Origin: Paraphaeosphaeria minitans
Lineage: Eukaryota; Ascomycota; Dothideomycetes; Pleosporales; Didymosphaeriaceae
Direction of reading: 5' to 3'
Assembly: GCA_015832175.1 (NCBI GenBank)
Contig: WJXW01000010.1
Span: 1,488,001-1,552,000, forward strand
DNA length: 64,000 nucleotides
The notes beneath the pieces are model-generated. The model saw only the letters and a list, made by a program, of their open reading frames with translations, was not told the origin of the DNA and searched no databases. The position numbers and the translations under genes are program-made. Shown piece after piece: positions 33,938 to 46,009 of the stretch; position 1 is the first letter of the stretch, and each line of letters begins with the position of its first letter.

Positions 33938-34654
33938 CTAGCCCGTGTAGGGCAGCGAGCACACGATGCGATCCACCTCGACCTCATGCTTCACCGCCCT
34001 GAAGTCCTTCTCGAAGTACTCCCGCAGCTCCTCGAGAAGCTGCACCACGCTGCCCTTCTTCACAAAGTGATCCACGAGCTCCGAGTCGACCAGGTAGCAC
34101 GTCAACTTCTTCAGCTTCGTCTTCTTCAGCTCGAACACGTCGTCCAGCTTATAGAACGCCACGACGTCCCTCCGCCTCAGCACTTTGAGAGCCTTGCTCT
34201 CCTCGAGCCAGCCCTGGTTCTCCAGCGCAATCCGGTCTTTCTCCGTGTACCCGGCGCACGTGAGACCCGCGGAGTGGAGCGTCAGGGCCAGGTGTTCGAG
34301 GTTGGGCATCGCCTTGGCGAAGTCGAGGTACGGGTTCGAGGTGCGGTTGTCCCGGATGCCAGCGAACTGGTAGAACTTAGGGAAGGCGATGGATGTGATG
34401 GCCTTGTGGAGGTTGGGGAGCTGGGGGCAGGAGAGCAGGGCGCGCATGAAGTCGACGTCCGGGAGGGACTCGAGTTGGAAGGTGTAGGTGGCGATGAGGG
34501 GGAGGACGGTGTTCTCCCAGTCTGAAGGGTTGGAGAGGGCGACGTTGGGGTCTGGGAGGAAGGAGGGTTGGTGGAGCAGCTGGGTGCCAGCCTCGACTCG
34601 GAGGCGCTCGGCGGTGATGATGATGCTGGTCGGGGAGGTGGCGATGCTAGTCAT
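33938..34654 (-). CDS. Hypothetical fungal protein, 238 aa
   Basis: Single-exon frame with codon use like the neighbouring genes. I recognise no domain. The mid region (MPNLEHLALTLHSAGLTC) has the Leu spacing of F-box-associated repeats, and the C-terminal half is Lys/Glu-rich and helical (LKKTKLKKLTCYLVDSELVDHFVKKG). No signal peptide, membrane segment or nuclease motif is seen. Its opposite strand also has a long open frame (33986-34525), but only this strand has a protein-like composition. Confidence 0.65.
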   Translation of the reverse strand: MTSIATSPTSIIITAERLRVEAGTQLLHQPSFLPDPNVALSNPSDWENTVLPLIATYTFQLESLPDVDFMRALLSCPQLPNLHKAITSIAFPKFYQFAGIRDNRTSNPYLDFAKAMPNLEHLALTLHSAGLTCAGYTEKDRIALENQGWLEESKALKVLRRRDVVAFYKLDDVFELKKTKLKKLTCYLVDSELVDHFVKKGSVVQLLEELREYFEKDFRAVKHEVEVDRIVCSLPYTG

Positions 34655-35348
34655 TGTGGATATAGATGTTGAGCTGTGAGTTGATTAGTACTTTGAGTCG
34701 GGAGATGTAGGTAGGATGACTGACCTTAAGCTGTTTGCTGAAAATTTGAGTGGAGTCGAGGTGGTGTTGGTGGAGTTTGAGTGAGATCAAGGTGGTGTTG
34801 TTGGTGGGGTTGATATTGGGAGAAGATGTATAAAACTCTGTGCAGGAACAGACTATTGAAGAAGGAGGTAGTAGTCGTCAAGTCACAGAGAGCCAGAGAT
34901 GTAGTGAGCAGTTGTGAGGATGAGGAACTAAGATTTGGGGAGGGGACGTCGGGTTTATATAGACAGGCTTGTCAGGCAAAGTGAGAATACGGCGGTAACC
35001 TGAAAAGTGAGCGGCAAACGCAAGCACATCCAGCAATTACACGCTAGACGCAGGTGAAGGCAACTTTTTAGCTCATTGATAATACAACCAAACAGATTTC
35101 ATTTGGATCGCCAAAAAGCTATTATCATCTGTCACACGCACGCCCGTGCGGTCTAGGTCTAAGATTTACCTACTGATACACCGCCTAATGCAAACGCTGG
35201 GGAAATGATACAAAGCGGATTACACGTAAGGGGAACAAAGAGCAATACCAAATAGTGCCAAATGGGAGTGCCGCAAGTCGGGTGACGTGCGGAAACAAAA
35301 TGAAGCTGCTGCCCAAGAGCAAAGAATGACCGCACCGTGCGAGCGCCT
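34655..35348. other. Promoter region of hypothetical gene
   Basis: About 700 bp with no supported gene. A GT/GA-rich imperfect repeat (GGTGGTGTTGGTGGAGTTTGAGTG) lies at about 34750-34815 in the likely leader of the 34654 gene. Confidence 0.45.
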
Positions 35349-36730
35349 TCAGACCGTATCTTTGCTCTTTCCGCGCTGTATCCGCACACTCCAAGCGCCA
35401 CTTTCCTTTGGATCGTTGAACGGCAATGATTTGATGACTTCCTTGACGTTGTCAGCCTTTCTAGCGAAGCCCTGTGCAGCCCAGTCCTGCAGATCCCAGA
35501 AAGTAGCCATCGTGCGTGGGTTGCAGCGAACGGGACCATCCCTATGCCATTCACAGATCATGGTGAGCTTTCGAAGACTGCGAAGGTCAAACAAAAGATC
35601 GAGGTCGTAATTTGCGGCGACTTGGTCTGGGCTCTTGACACCTGGCGTGCCGTTGAGGAAGGCGAGCTGTCGATACGCAGGACCATGCTCAGGCATGTGG
35701 AGAAGGTCAAGCTTGACCTGAAGCGTTAGCTGCTCGATGTTCCGACAACGGGCTATACAGTCGAAGAGTTCACGCGTGCGGGCTGGGGACGTCGCGAGGT
35801 CCGAAAATCTAGTGAACTTCATGCTCTTGGCACTGTTCCAACCTTTCTGGCCAGGAAGTTGCTCTAGTGTGTCCTCGAAGTAGTGAAGGTCATCAAGGAC
35901 ACTGATCTCCATGGTATGATTTTCGAGAACGAATGTTGCAATCTCGTTGTATGTCTGACGGTTCGTGTAGGCTAGACCAGGAAGCGACTTAAAGTACGAT
36001 TTCCTGTCGGGCACTGCGGTCATGTTGTACAGACGGTTGTTTCGTAAGGCCAATATGGTAGGGTGCCTTGTGAACAACAAGCGGTATATGTAGTTCCTAA
36101 GTTCACCAGGAAGTCCTTGGAAGGTGGGTTGTGGGTTCGATGCACGTGGGCTGGGAGCTGCTGATGGCGGCGGGGCTGAATTTGTACGAGCAATTGGCTC
36201 GAATATCATAACACTGGACACAATGGTAGACTCAGTCCGGCGGTGACCAAGACGAGCACGCACAGTGTTTGTGTCCGATCTATCAGCAAGTCGGCGGGAA
36301 GAAGAGCGACCTGGGATCATATGTCAGAGCCGCAATCAACAGGAAGCACGTCGAACATACCAATAGAGAAGTTGACGCTCTCCATAGCTGTCTGGATATT
36401 CTTGCCACTTAGCATTCGCTGAAGGTCGGCATGGCTTCGTGATCCGGATATCGGATTGGGTCTTGGTGCCAATATAGGATATGCAGCGGGATGATGAGTT
36501 TCATCAGCGCATGATGATGAAGTACCTGCCATGAAGTGAGAATGTAGTTCATGGGCCGACGTCCCAGTCGCGATATCGAGCTGGTTTAGAGCTGGATCCT
36601 GGTTCTGTGAAGGCTCAGCGGTCGAGACCGACTCATTCGACGCCGGCATGACTGTTGCTTCTGCGGATGTCAGCGTTCGGCTCTGAGAAAGATGACGAGC
36701 TTGTACCGCACAGCTGGGAGGTGTTTCCAT
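35349..36730 (-). CDS. F-box-like domain protein
   Basis: 443-residue protein with exons 36730-36361 and 36310-35349, joined in frame through FSIG|RSSS. The first about 150 residues are Ser/Thr/Pro-rich and probably disordered. The core begins with FQGLPGELRNYIYRLLF, the LPxELRNxIY motif of short F-box-like domains widespread in Pezizomycotina, followed by YTNRQTYNEIATFVLENHTM. This organisation is typical of expanded families of unknown function, a few of which link to SCF ubiquitin ligases. The longer upstream frame starts at TTG, so I take the ATG at 36730. Confidence 0.72.
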
Positions 36731-37250
36731 AGGGTCAAGCAGAACAAGAGCGACAGATGGACAGGTAGATATTGGCGGGGAGGTATAGTTTATATGCGCT
36801 AAGTTTGGTGCCAAAGAAGTTTCGAGCAAGACTCGAGGAGCAGTGATGGTGACAGTGAATACCTCGCGCTCAGGCCAAGTAGCCTTCAGTGCGAGCTGCA
36901 GCGCTTTTCGTTCTGGGACGCTTGTTTATGACAGCCGGCTGAGCTCATCGAGCCGCGCTACAGACTCAGTGTAGGATTGGCTACCCGCGATATCGCTTTA
37001 AACTGAGACTACCTATGCTATGGTGATGGGTAGGCGAAAGTAAAGCCTGGTATGGGCGCGCTTTGCGACGGCATTCGGCGACGCGTGACTGGCGCGTTGA
37101 CCCGTGATCACCTATTGCTCACACGGCCTGCAGTTTGCAAGGGCAGAGCTCAAGGTGGGTTCCAGCGGTCTTACGCAAGGACAAGTGTCGGACATGATAC
37201 TCGGAGAAGAATGCTTCTCGCAGGCGGTGTGTTTGCCTAAGTGCATCGGT

Positions 37251-37600
37251 TCAGACCAGGAAAGCAGGACAGTTAGACTGGTGAAGACAGCACGGTTTAG
37301 ACTAGTAAAGACCGGACGGTTCAGACCAGGGAAGACGGGACAATTAGACTAGTAAGGACGGGACAGTTAGACCAGGAAGAACAGGACAGTTAGACCAGTA
37401 AAGAGCGGATAGTTCAGACTAGTAAAGAGCGGACGGTTTAGACCAGGAAAGGTAGGACGATTCAGGCCAGGAAAGACGGGTCAATTCAGGCCAGGAAAGA
37501 CGGGTCAATTCAGGCCAGGAAAGACGGGTCAATTCAGGCCAGGAAAGACAGGCCAGTTCAGACCAAGAAAGACGGGTCAATTCAGGCCAGGAAAGACAGG
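37251..37600. repeat. 24-bp minisatellite, about 15 units
   Basis: About 15 direct units of 23-24 bp with consensus TCAGACCAGGAAAGACGGGACAAT. The left half contains a diverged subtype (TTAGACTAGTAAAG). The right half contains near-identical copies (TCAGGCCAGGAAAGACGGGTCAAT), pointing to recent expansion from that end. Confidence 0.93.
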
Positions 37601-37648
37601 ATCCACGGTCCAGGGTCTTTTCAAGACAGCAGGATCATCTCTTTCTGT

Positions 37649-37752
37649 CATGGCATTCCCACAGATACCCATGGCATTCCCACAGATACCCATGGCATCC
37701 CTACAGATATCCATGGCATCCCTCAGATATCCATGGCATCCCTACAGATGTC
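37649..37752. repeat. 21-bp minisatellite, five units
   Basis: Five direct copies of CATGGCATTCCCACAGATACC, with the last three changed to CATGGCATCCCTACAGATATC and one unit shortened by a base. It lies 50 bp from the larger minisatellite. Confidence 0.92.
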
Positions 37753-38402
37753 TACGCTGTCAGCGTCAGCATCGCAGGAGTTGAATCCCGGTTTCCGTGG
37801 CACATAACACGTCGGAGCCTTGTCACTGTTCGTGAGCATACCGTAGTGTTATCAGCATGGCTACAATGGTATCCAGTCAGTCCGAGAATGCACCCGCACG
37901 ATTGCAGAGCTGTGGGCAATGCAAAGGGTCTGCTGAAGCGGCTTGCAATCGTGCATGAACAAGTTACGCGTCTGCCATCGCGGCTTCAGGCGGACACGGT
38001 GGGCGGTTGGCGGTTGGCGGTCGGCGGTGGGCGTGGGTGTGGGCGTGGGACAAGCAGGTGCGTTCATCAGCACAGTAGGTATACGGGTTGCGGGAGCCAA
38101 ACGCCAGGTACGATATTCGTCCCGGTGGTGCAGAGATGAGAGTCGGCGAGTTGCTGGAGGTGTTGCTGCAGTGTGCACCGTGTGCGCGTTATGTCAGCAG
38201 CCCCCAACGCTTAGCTAACGTTACGGTACTCGTAGCTATCGTGCACGGGGAAGCCAGGTCCGACTCCGCACCCTGAACGCCGATGGCGAAACAGGGCTTG
38301 CCGCCATGGTAGACCTCGTCACATCCTGCGGCTGATGGCGTACGCAATACTCTCCTCCTTGTTCAGGTCTCTTTGTTCATAATTGAAGTCGCGCCGTCTT
38401 GT

Positions 38403-38434
38403 CTTCCTTCCTTCCTTCCTTCCTTCCTTCCTTC
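38403..38434. repeat. CTTC tetranucleotide microsatellite
   Basis: About eight CTTC units 25 bp upstream of the MFS start codon, almost certainly in the 5' untranslated leader. Pyrimidine tracts here are common at fungal transcription starts. Confidence 0.9.
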
Positions 38435-38456
38435 CCTCGCATCGACACCGGTCATC

Positions 38457-40199
38457 ATGGCGGCCGACACGTCCTCTGCGCGCGGCTCGCTCGAGGAAGA
38501 AGCGCCCCTCCTCTCGGTCACGGAAAACACGTCACGCGAATCGTCACCCGCACTGCTCCGCGCCAAGAATGAGAAGAATAAGAAGAGGAAGAAGAAGCCA
38601 TGGGTTCGGCTGGTGTTACTCGCCTTCGCCCTCGTCACCATCGTCGACGTGGGCGCCTTCCTCGCTGAGCCCCCAAAGACCCGCGTCTTCGAAGCCAACA
38701 TCTGTCGGCGCTACTATGAGGAAAACGATCCCTCCCAGATTGGCGACAATGGCTACGTGCCCGAGGCCCTGTGCAAAATCGACGCGGTGCAGCAGCAGCT
38801 GGCCATGATCTTCGGCTGGCAGGACACGTTCGATGCCATCCCAGGCCTCCTGCTGGGGATACCCTTCGGTGCCCTCGCCGACAGATGGGGAAGAAAGTGG
38901 ATTTTCGTTGCCTCCCTGGTTGGACTGCAGCTCAATTCTGCCTGGATCCTCTTGATGTGCTACTTTCGCACCCTGCCGCTGCAGCTGACCTGGTTCTCCT
39001 CGGCTTTCTTTGTGGTCGGTGGTGGGCCTATCGTGGCATCCGCCGTGGGCCTCACCATGATCTCTGACATCTCGCCGCCCGAGCAACGGTACGCCTCCGA
39101 CTGCGCATTGAGGCGTGACTGCCTGGCTAACAGTTTGCAGCACCAACGTCTTCCTGTACCTGACCGCGTCCGCGCTGATTGCCGAGATGTGTGCCCCAAT
39201 CATGGCCTCCAAGCTCATGGAGTCGGGCGTGTGGCTCCCGCTTCTCCTCGCCCTTGCGATACAGCAAGTCGGTGTCACCGTGGGCATGTTCTTCCCCGAA
39301 ACCCTCCACCTTCGAGACCTTCCTGAGCCACGGGATCGCGACGATGCCGCCATTCAACTGCAGACCAAAGACGAGGCACACGGCTTCCAGACGCAGCTGA
39401 AGCATTTCAAGTCTGCGCTGCTGTTGCTGACGAGCGATTTCCAGCTTGCCCTGATTGTTGCTCTCTTCATTGTCAACAGGCTCGGAAGACAGGGTCTGAC
39501 CTTGCTCATCCGCTACGCCTCAAAGCGGTACAGCTGGGAGATCTCAAAGGTACGCATACCCCACATGCACCCGACAGCTTTCGACTAACAGTCGGACAGG
39601 CGGCGTATCTGTTGTCGTTCCGCGCCGCTACAAACCTTTTCGCTGTAGCTGTTTTCATCCCCGTTGTCAACCTCATCCTCTTGAAATATCTACGTCTACC
39701 CGTTCATTACGCCGATCTGTGGTTGATGCGTGGCTCGTTATTCATCACAGCTTTAGGGTTCCTCGCCTTGGCTGTGGCTTTCCAGCCTGCCATTCTCATC
39801 TTTGGCCTGCTCGTGTTCAACCTTGGGACGGGATCGAGCGCCGCGATGCGATCAGTCTCGCTGCACCTTGTTGGCGGGCAATCAAGTCCCAATGTAGGAA
39901 AGCTCATGAGCTTGATCGCTGTGACTGAGAACATCGGCGTCATGTTTGCTGGACCGCTTCTGAACGAGGCATTCAAGAAGGGCATGGATTTCAAGGACGC
40001 TTGGTTGGGGCTCCCCTTCTTCGGCGTGTGTGTCCTTTATGTTCTAGCCACGATGGTCTCATGCCTCGTTAGCGTAAAGGATAGGGACATGGCCTACGTT
40101 GAGGTTTCCACATCAGACGACGAAGAAGTAGACGCCGAGCATGGAACAAGCTCCGCGCTAGAGGACGGTCTTCCAACAAGACATACAGTGGAGCATTAG
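38457..40199 (+). CDS. MFS transporter (DHA/SLC46-like)
   Basis: 546-residue multi-pass transporter. After a Ser/Lys-rich cytosolic N-terminus (KNKKRKKK at about 40-50) come a first helix and a long loop with conserved residues NICRRYYEENDPSQIG and the VQQQLAMIFGWQDTFDAIPGLLLGIPFGALADRWGRK block, which carries the MFS loop-2 motif. This type is common in Pezizomycotina, often near secondary-metabolite genes, with unknown substrate. Exons: 38457-39088, 39141-39549 and 39600-40199, all in frame. The C-terminal about 35 residues are acidic. I favour drug/metabolite export over sugar uptake. Confidence 0.88.
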
Positions 40200-40627
40200 T
40201 CTCGACTATAATATTGATACCCTTTGACCAATTTATTTCCACAGCCATGGATACCAAGATTCGATTCTCTCTCGGCGGTAGTGCTTCGTGCTTTCGTCCG
40301 TATCAACGGCTCTGATGCTTCTTCCTCCAACTAGCGTACGTGCATGGAAAGAGCGCAGGTTAGCCCCCTAACAAATCTCCGCCTTCTCGCCGACGCTGGC
40401 AAACTGGCAGGTATCACCATCCGTCACGACAGCAGGAAGCACCATGTGAACCAACAATAGCACCCGCACCTGTGTCGTCTCTGGCAGACACATAACCGTC
40501 CCTGTCGGGTCTCCTCCAAGTTGTCTCGTACACAGTACATCTTGTGCACGCTTTAGCAAAGTCTCGCTACGCCAGATTGCACTTTTTACCGCACTCTGTC
40601 CTCGGCGATTAGTCTTATCCTCCCGCA
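40200..40627. other. Spacer / promoter
   Basis: 428 bp between the MFS gene and the large disordered-protein gene. No feature was recognised beyond the promoter it must contain. Confidence 0.5.
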
Positions 40628-43600
40628 ATGCTCGGTCGGTCTTCCAGCGATGCCGGCACGCGTCTTCGCCGCTCCAAGTCTGCATCCACCGTCCATCGCC
40701 CCCAGTCGTCTGCTCCCACACCAGTTGATCCCCGCATCGCCCAGCAACATGCTGTGGCTGCAGCTACGACTGCCTTCGTCCGAGCCCATGGTCAAGCTGC
40801 AGCTGAGCGTGCGATGAAGCGCAGTTCTGAGCTCTCCCGGGCCAAGAGTACTTCCAGTCGCAAGTCCTTCACTTCAGATGGCAGCCATTTTCCGCCGAGA
40901 GGGTCCAGTGTCCGCTCCGTCAACCGCCCGAAATCATTACAAGCTACCAGAGCACAGCAGCAGTCTCGAGCCCCGGCTGTAACGACTGAAAAATTCCCGT
41001 CATTCTACCCTGCGCCAGGGAGCGACAGGCCTCTATCGACACAGCCATCCATCACATGCAATGAAAATGCCCGACCAGGCTCTCAACCAAGATCACATCG
41101 ACCAAGTGCTGCATCTTCCATTACCTCGCAACAGATACGAAAGGCGCGCTCAATGTACTATGCAAGCAGCGTCCAGACGGGGTCACCAATTGCTCGCCCA
41201 CCTGCGAAATACTTGACTACACCTCCTGTCAACGACAGTCTCACGCCGGAACTCTTAACGCCAGTGTTGCCGGCTCGCAATATGCCGCCTTCGCCTCTTG
41301 CATCGACTCAGATGCCTGTGGCTGTAGACCCCGGCGACACAATCGACAACGCTCGGGACAAGTGTCTCCAAGGCTTTCAACAACAGCATCGCCAGGCCAA
41401 ACATCGACCTTCCTTGTTTTTCGCCCCGTTCAAGAAGAGGCAGGATCGAGCGAAGAGCAAAGAGCGGCCTCTATCCGCTGGCTTCTTATCTGGATCTTCA
41501 AGAAGCCGCCATACGCCTATGGAGCCGACGGCTGAATCAATCGATGATTTCGGAATGCCAAAGCAGAAGAAGGAGAAGCGATCGTTGTCCAACTCAATTA
41601 AAGATAAGTTCAAGAAAGTTTTCAGGCGCACGTCGAGTCACGCGACGCCGATGCCCGTTCAACAGATCGAGGCAAGCCGGGACTACTTCAATTACCAAGC
41701 TCCTCCTGCTGCACTGTCAAGCAGCACGTTTGAAGTCCCAAGCCCCGACGATGTAACGCTATTGCGGGTAAGGTCGCGCGTCTCCTCACTTGAGAGAATG
41801 CCCTCGCCTCTAGCACGCCCGGGATCGCAGGGCAGCACCCGGAGCAGGGGCAGTAATCGAAGGTGAGTTACGGTCTACCTCACATGGAAGTCATGGTTAC
41901 TATTTACGAGCATGTATAGCCTCCACAGCGAGACGAACGCTACACACATATCTTCACGTGTCACAAGTTGGAGCGATTCCTCGGCAGCCAACACGCTCAC
42001 ACAGCGCGACATCAAACGTCTCACCGTGATCCACGAGTCAAAAGATAGCATTAGTAGTGATGCAGATCGGAGTACATCTTCCATCTCCCTGCGCAGGAAG
42101 ACAATTCCCCTTCCGAGCTTTTCGGCCTTCAAGGACCCGATGCCGATGGAAAGCCTTCTGGAGGAGACTCCCACGCCTGTGGATCCAAAGCGCGTGTTCT
42201 CGGCATTGATGAAAGAAATAGACTCAACCAAGACACGGATTACCCAGTCTGGCCTCTCTGATGTCTCGCCTGGCGCAGAAAGCGATGTTTTTGAGTCCAG
42301 CACAACGAAGGAGCTGCACGCGATGGCCTCCCGCGAGTTACATTCAAGTGCAAGCAGGGAATGCCGCACGAGCACGAGCAGCGACCAAAGACCTGTGTCG
42401 CGTCGCCATCCCAACACGGCACAGAGCAAAGCCGGCTCGATTAGATCTCTGGGCAGAGCACTTAAATCAACAATACGAACAGTGACCCCAATCAAGCGTA
42501 AATCTTCGCCAATCCCAGAACACATTCAGGCTAGACTTGGCTCAAGGCCCGGCACTTCTGCTTCGGACCATAGCGCCGACTCTCGCAAAGGGATTGCTTC
42601 CACGTCCATTGCTCACAAGAAGCACGCACGAACGTAAGTCCTCCGCACCGCAGGATATCCCATATCAGAAGGACTACGCTTGAAATTGCAAGATGATATA
42701 GGGGACCGCGCTAATTCATCGCATTAGTCAGACCACTGCTGAAAATACTTACGTACAGACGACAGTCACTCCGAGCGCAGGGCAGCTGGAGCAGCGACTG
42801 TTACGGTCGAACGAGCGCTGGAAGACGCCTCTAGACGAACACCAGAAGCATGGATCACTACATTATCGCTCCCATGCGCGAACCATATCTGCCTCGCATT
42901 TTGCTGATTCCGCTTTCTGCACACCCAATACCGTGGTTGGCATTCCAGCCTTACCAGAACTAGAAGGCGACTCACCGAAAGAAACAACACCAACTGAACT
43001 GCGAGCGACACCCGTGAACCTTGCGTCAGAGACGCCTCGTGTTAATCCTATCTTCTCACCGTTGTCACCCAGCATCTACTCTCGCGGCACCGACGGTATG
43101 AGTATCCTCCCCAACGACAGCGTCATGTCGTTCGATTGCACTCAAGACCAACAGAGCAACGAAGACTCTGGCTCCGCTGTCATCATCGCTAGCCATGCCG
43201 TGAAGAGCTACGTGATCGGTACGGTATCACCGCGACAGAAGACGGAGTCAGCAAGATCGAGCAAAGATTGGAAAGCATGGTTGTCCCGTGAGGTTTCCGA
43301 GCTAGGTAGCTCCTTCGAGGGAGACATTACGATCAACCAAGGATACACACCAACAATTCGAAACAACTCATCGGCAAGTCGGCACCGTCGTGAGCTTACC
43401 CAGATCGAGGATGATAGAACGACTATAATGGCCAGGGTATCTATAGACACACGAGTCCCTTCGCCCCCACCGCCAACAACGACTGAGGTAAAAGATGAAG
43501 TTGCGGAAGTAGACCAGCATCTGCCAGCCATATCGCAAAAGGATACTCAATCTATGGCCGAAGTCGTTGCGAAGACCGAAGCTATGTCTACTTCACATGC

Positions 43601-44885
43601 GAGACCTGAGCAGCGCGCGGTGTCTCCACTGGCTTGGACTCCTGTCATCCGCAAGGACAGGCACTCTTCAGCTCACAGCCATTACTCTGGAAAGTCTCGG
43701 CCCTCCTCCGGAACCCCGAAGTCCTCCACAATGAATGATCGCTTCCCTTTCATTGAAACAGGTCGACGCACAAGCATCAAAAGCGCACTATTTAGCCGTT
43801 CTTCGCGGTCCGCTACTGATAGCAGCTCGTCGACTAGATCCAAAGGCACACCGATGTCGAAGGTGTACTCGGATGTCTCTGCGCCCGTGACGGTGAACTG
43901 GGCACCACAACCTACACCGAAGACAAATCCGATGGATGGGAAAGAGGCGGATATCAACAAGGAGAACATTAAGGAGAAAGTGATCGCCATTAACACGGGT
44001 ATCAAAGGACCAAGTCCAGAGCATTCTGACACAGCAATCTTGTCACCCCTCATTAGCAAAGAGAACAGACCCAAATCGATGCTCACGATGCCCGCTGTCA
44101 CCAACAACAAAATCGCGCCACTTCTCACGAATTACGCGAGCACAAATGAGAACTCTCGATCGTCGGCGTCAGCGAACAACAAACCAGCGCAGCCGTCCAC
44201 GTTGTCAAGCAGTCCTCAGCGACAACGCATGCGCATGGATCTGTTACCTATATCTCCAAACAAGCTCACAACAAGGCCGAAGAGCGCATTCGAGCTTCGT
44301 AGGAAAGGTAACCCGCTACTGACGCCCAGTATCATGCAGCCTCCGTGCTTGTCTACCGATGAGAGTCTAAAGAAGAGTTCAGCGGGTAGGTCTAGCACAA
44401 TGACACCGGACCATACTCGTATGCCACGCCCTGAGTACTCTAGCGGCATTGATCAGGACACTTTGCGCATGCTGCTTGAATCCCCGTGGGCTATCTCCGG
44501 CCCACCAGTATCGCCACGGTCATCAATGGAACCTACAGATCGTTCAAGGGTGAAACATAAGCTACACGTCGAGCATAGCTCGAGCAATTTAGCGCTGCAC
44601 CGGGAACCGAGCCCCGGATTTGAGGAGCGAACTATCGACGCCTTGATCGACGAGCGACCTTTGAGTGGGCGAAGCAACTTCAGTAGTGCTTGCGGAGATG
44701 ACAGAGGCAGTGTGACGGGAAGGATTACCCCTGGGCAGCGGATGGCGGAGAGGTATCTAAGGGAGAGGAGTGCACCGAGGGGGAGCGGGACAGGAACACC
44801 GTGCAATGAGATGGAACAACCGGGCTTGAGGACAGGCGCAACAGGACATGTGCTCAAGAGGGAGGATACACCTGCATTTTTGTGA
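40628..44885 (+). CDS. Large Ser/Thr-rich disordered protein, 1368 aa
   Basis: Exons 40628-41862, 41920-42633 and 42728-44885 join in frame. The protein is dominated by Ser, Thr, Pro and Arg with many SP/TP sites, basic patches (KQKKEKRSLSNSIKDKFKKVFRR at about 320-345, shown only as a landmark) and short Arg-Ser motifs, so it is probably phosphorylated and disordered. Near the C-terminus are PGQRMAERYLRERS, which reads like a conserved helix, and a run ending LKREDTPAFL. I recognise no enzyme domain. Such proteins in filamentous fungi are often cortical or septation scaffolds, but that is only a guess. Confidence 0.78.
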
Positions 44886-46009
44886 TCGGGGTAGCATTGC
44901 ATGGGGTGGGAACAGGCGAGGTTACATGGTATTGATATCGCTGGGTAGAGCTTGGATAATGGTGATGATGATGGTAATGCGGGGGATGAGGTGAGATGCT
45001 TTGACTACGGTGGATGGGCATGGTCATGATGCGTCTCGATGGATGGGCGACGAAGAAGTGAATAGGAGTTGCTGTAGTAGCACGTCATGTAAGTTAGGGG
45101 CAGCACGGGCATTGTGGGAAGAATAATTTCAGTGCATGTTACACTCGTATTGGATCGTGTTTGCATGTTGAGCGTATAGGTAGGGACTAGGCGTCCGCGA
45201 GAGCGCTGGATTTCACCTCGCATGTACGAGGGGCTGATAGTGTAATTACTTACTGGGAGGTGCTATGGTGGGTGGGGTCTGGTGGTTGGGCGTTGGGCGT
45301 TGGCGAGGTTGGATCGAGCGTCTTGCACATTAGAAGTGCATGCATCCGCCTTCGCAACAGTGTGCCGGGTTGGGCTTCCCCAAAGGAGAGTCGTATTCGT
45401 TGGCGTAGAGGTAGTTCGACATGCGTTTCCCCCCGACCCAAGGATTGTCGTCTGGTGGTGGGGTCCAGCACTTTGGCTCCTTTTCTCACTATCGTTGGCG
45501 TCAAGGCAAGGCGGCGGTGTCTTGTGCTTGTTTCGCCTTTTTTTCGGGTGCTTTGTGAACAGAGACTCGAACAGTGGCCGCGAAAGATTTGGATCCAGGG
45601 CGGATGATCGCCTTGGGAACGTTCTAGCACCGGCTCTTGCATGGGATGACGAGGTCAGGGTGGTCGCCTGGTGCAAGGAGGTTGCACGTAGGTGGTTAGT
45701 CAGTGTCTATATACGTTGCTCGATGAGCTGGAATATATACGCTTTCTGTGGTTTGTTGGGGGTCGCGCATTGTGAAGGTGGCGGGAGGTGCTGTGGTTAG
45801 GTGCGGCCATATTAGTGGGTGAGTGGAGTGGGTTAGAGACGCTGTGCGAGGAAGAGCTGGGTTTATGTGTGATGGGGATCAGGATGGGATAAGCAGCTGG
45901 GGCGTGTGCGAGTCTGGTGCAGACTTCCTGCACGTGAGAGCACCGCGGAATGATCATATGTCACTCTCAATTACCATTAAACTTGAATTGAAAAACCATG
46001 ATGTACAAA
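44886..46009. other. Intergenic, no gene seen
   Basis: 1.1 kb with overlapping frames on both strands near 45250-45950 that lack domain similarity or consistent codon use. It includes G-rich sequence on the plus strand around 45250-45310. Confidence 0.45.

Larger units (their letters stand above)
36731..38456. other. Repeat-rich spacer
   Basis: 1.7 kb without a supported gene. It holds two minisatellites and a CTTC microsatellite, listed separately. The rest (36850-37240, 37760-38390) has short frames only. Confidence 0.55.

Noticed and set aside
33986..34525. 179-codon plus frame opposite the 238-aa hypothetical protein
   Set aside because: Leu/Glu/Val composition typical of an antisense shadow; the minus strand has better codon use and a plain ATG start.
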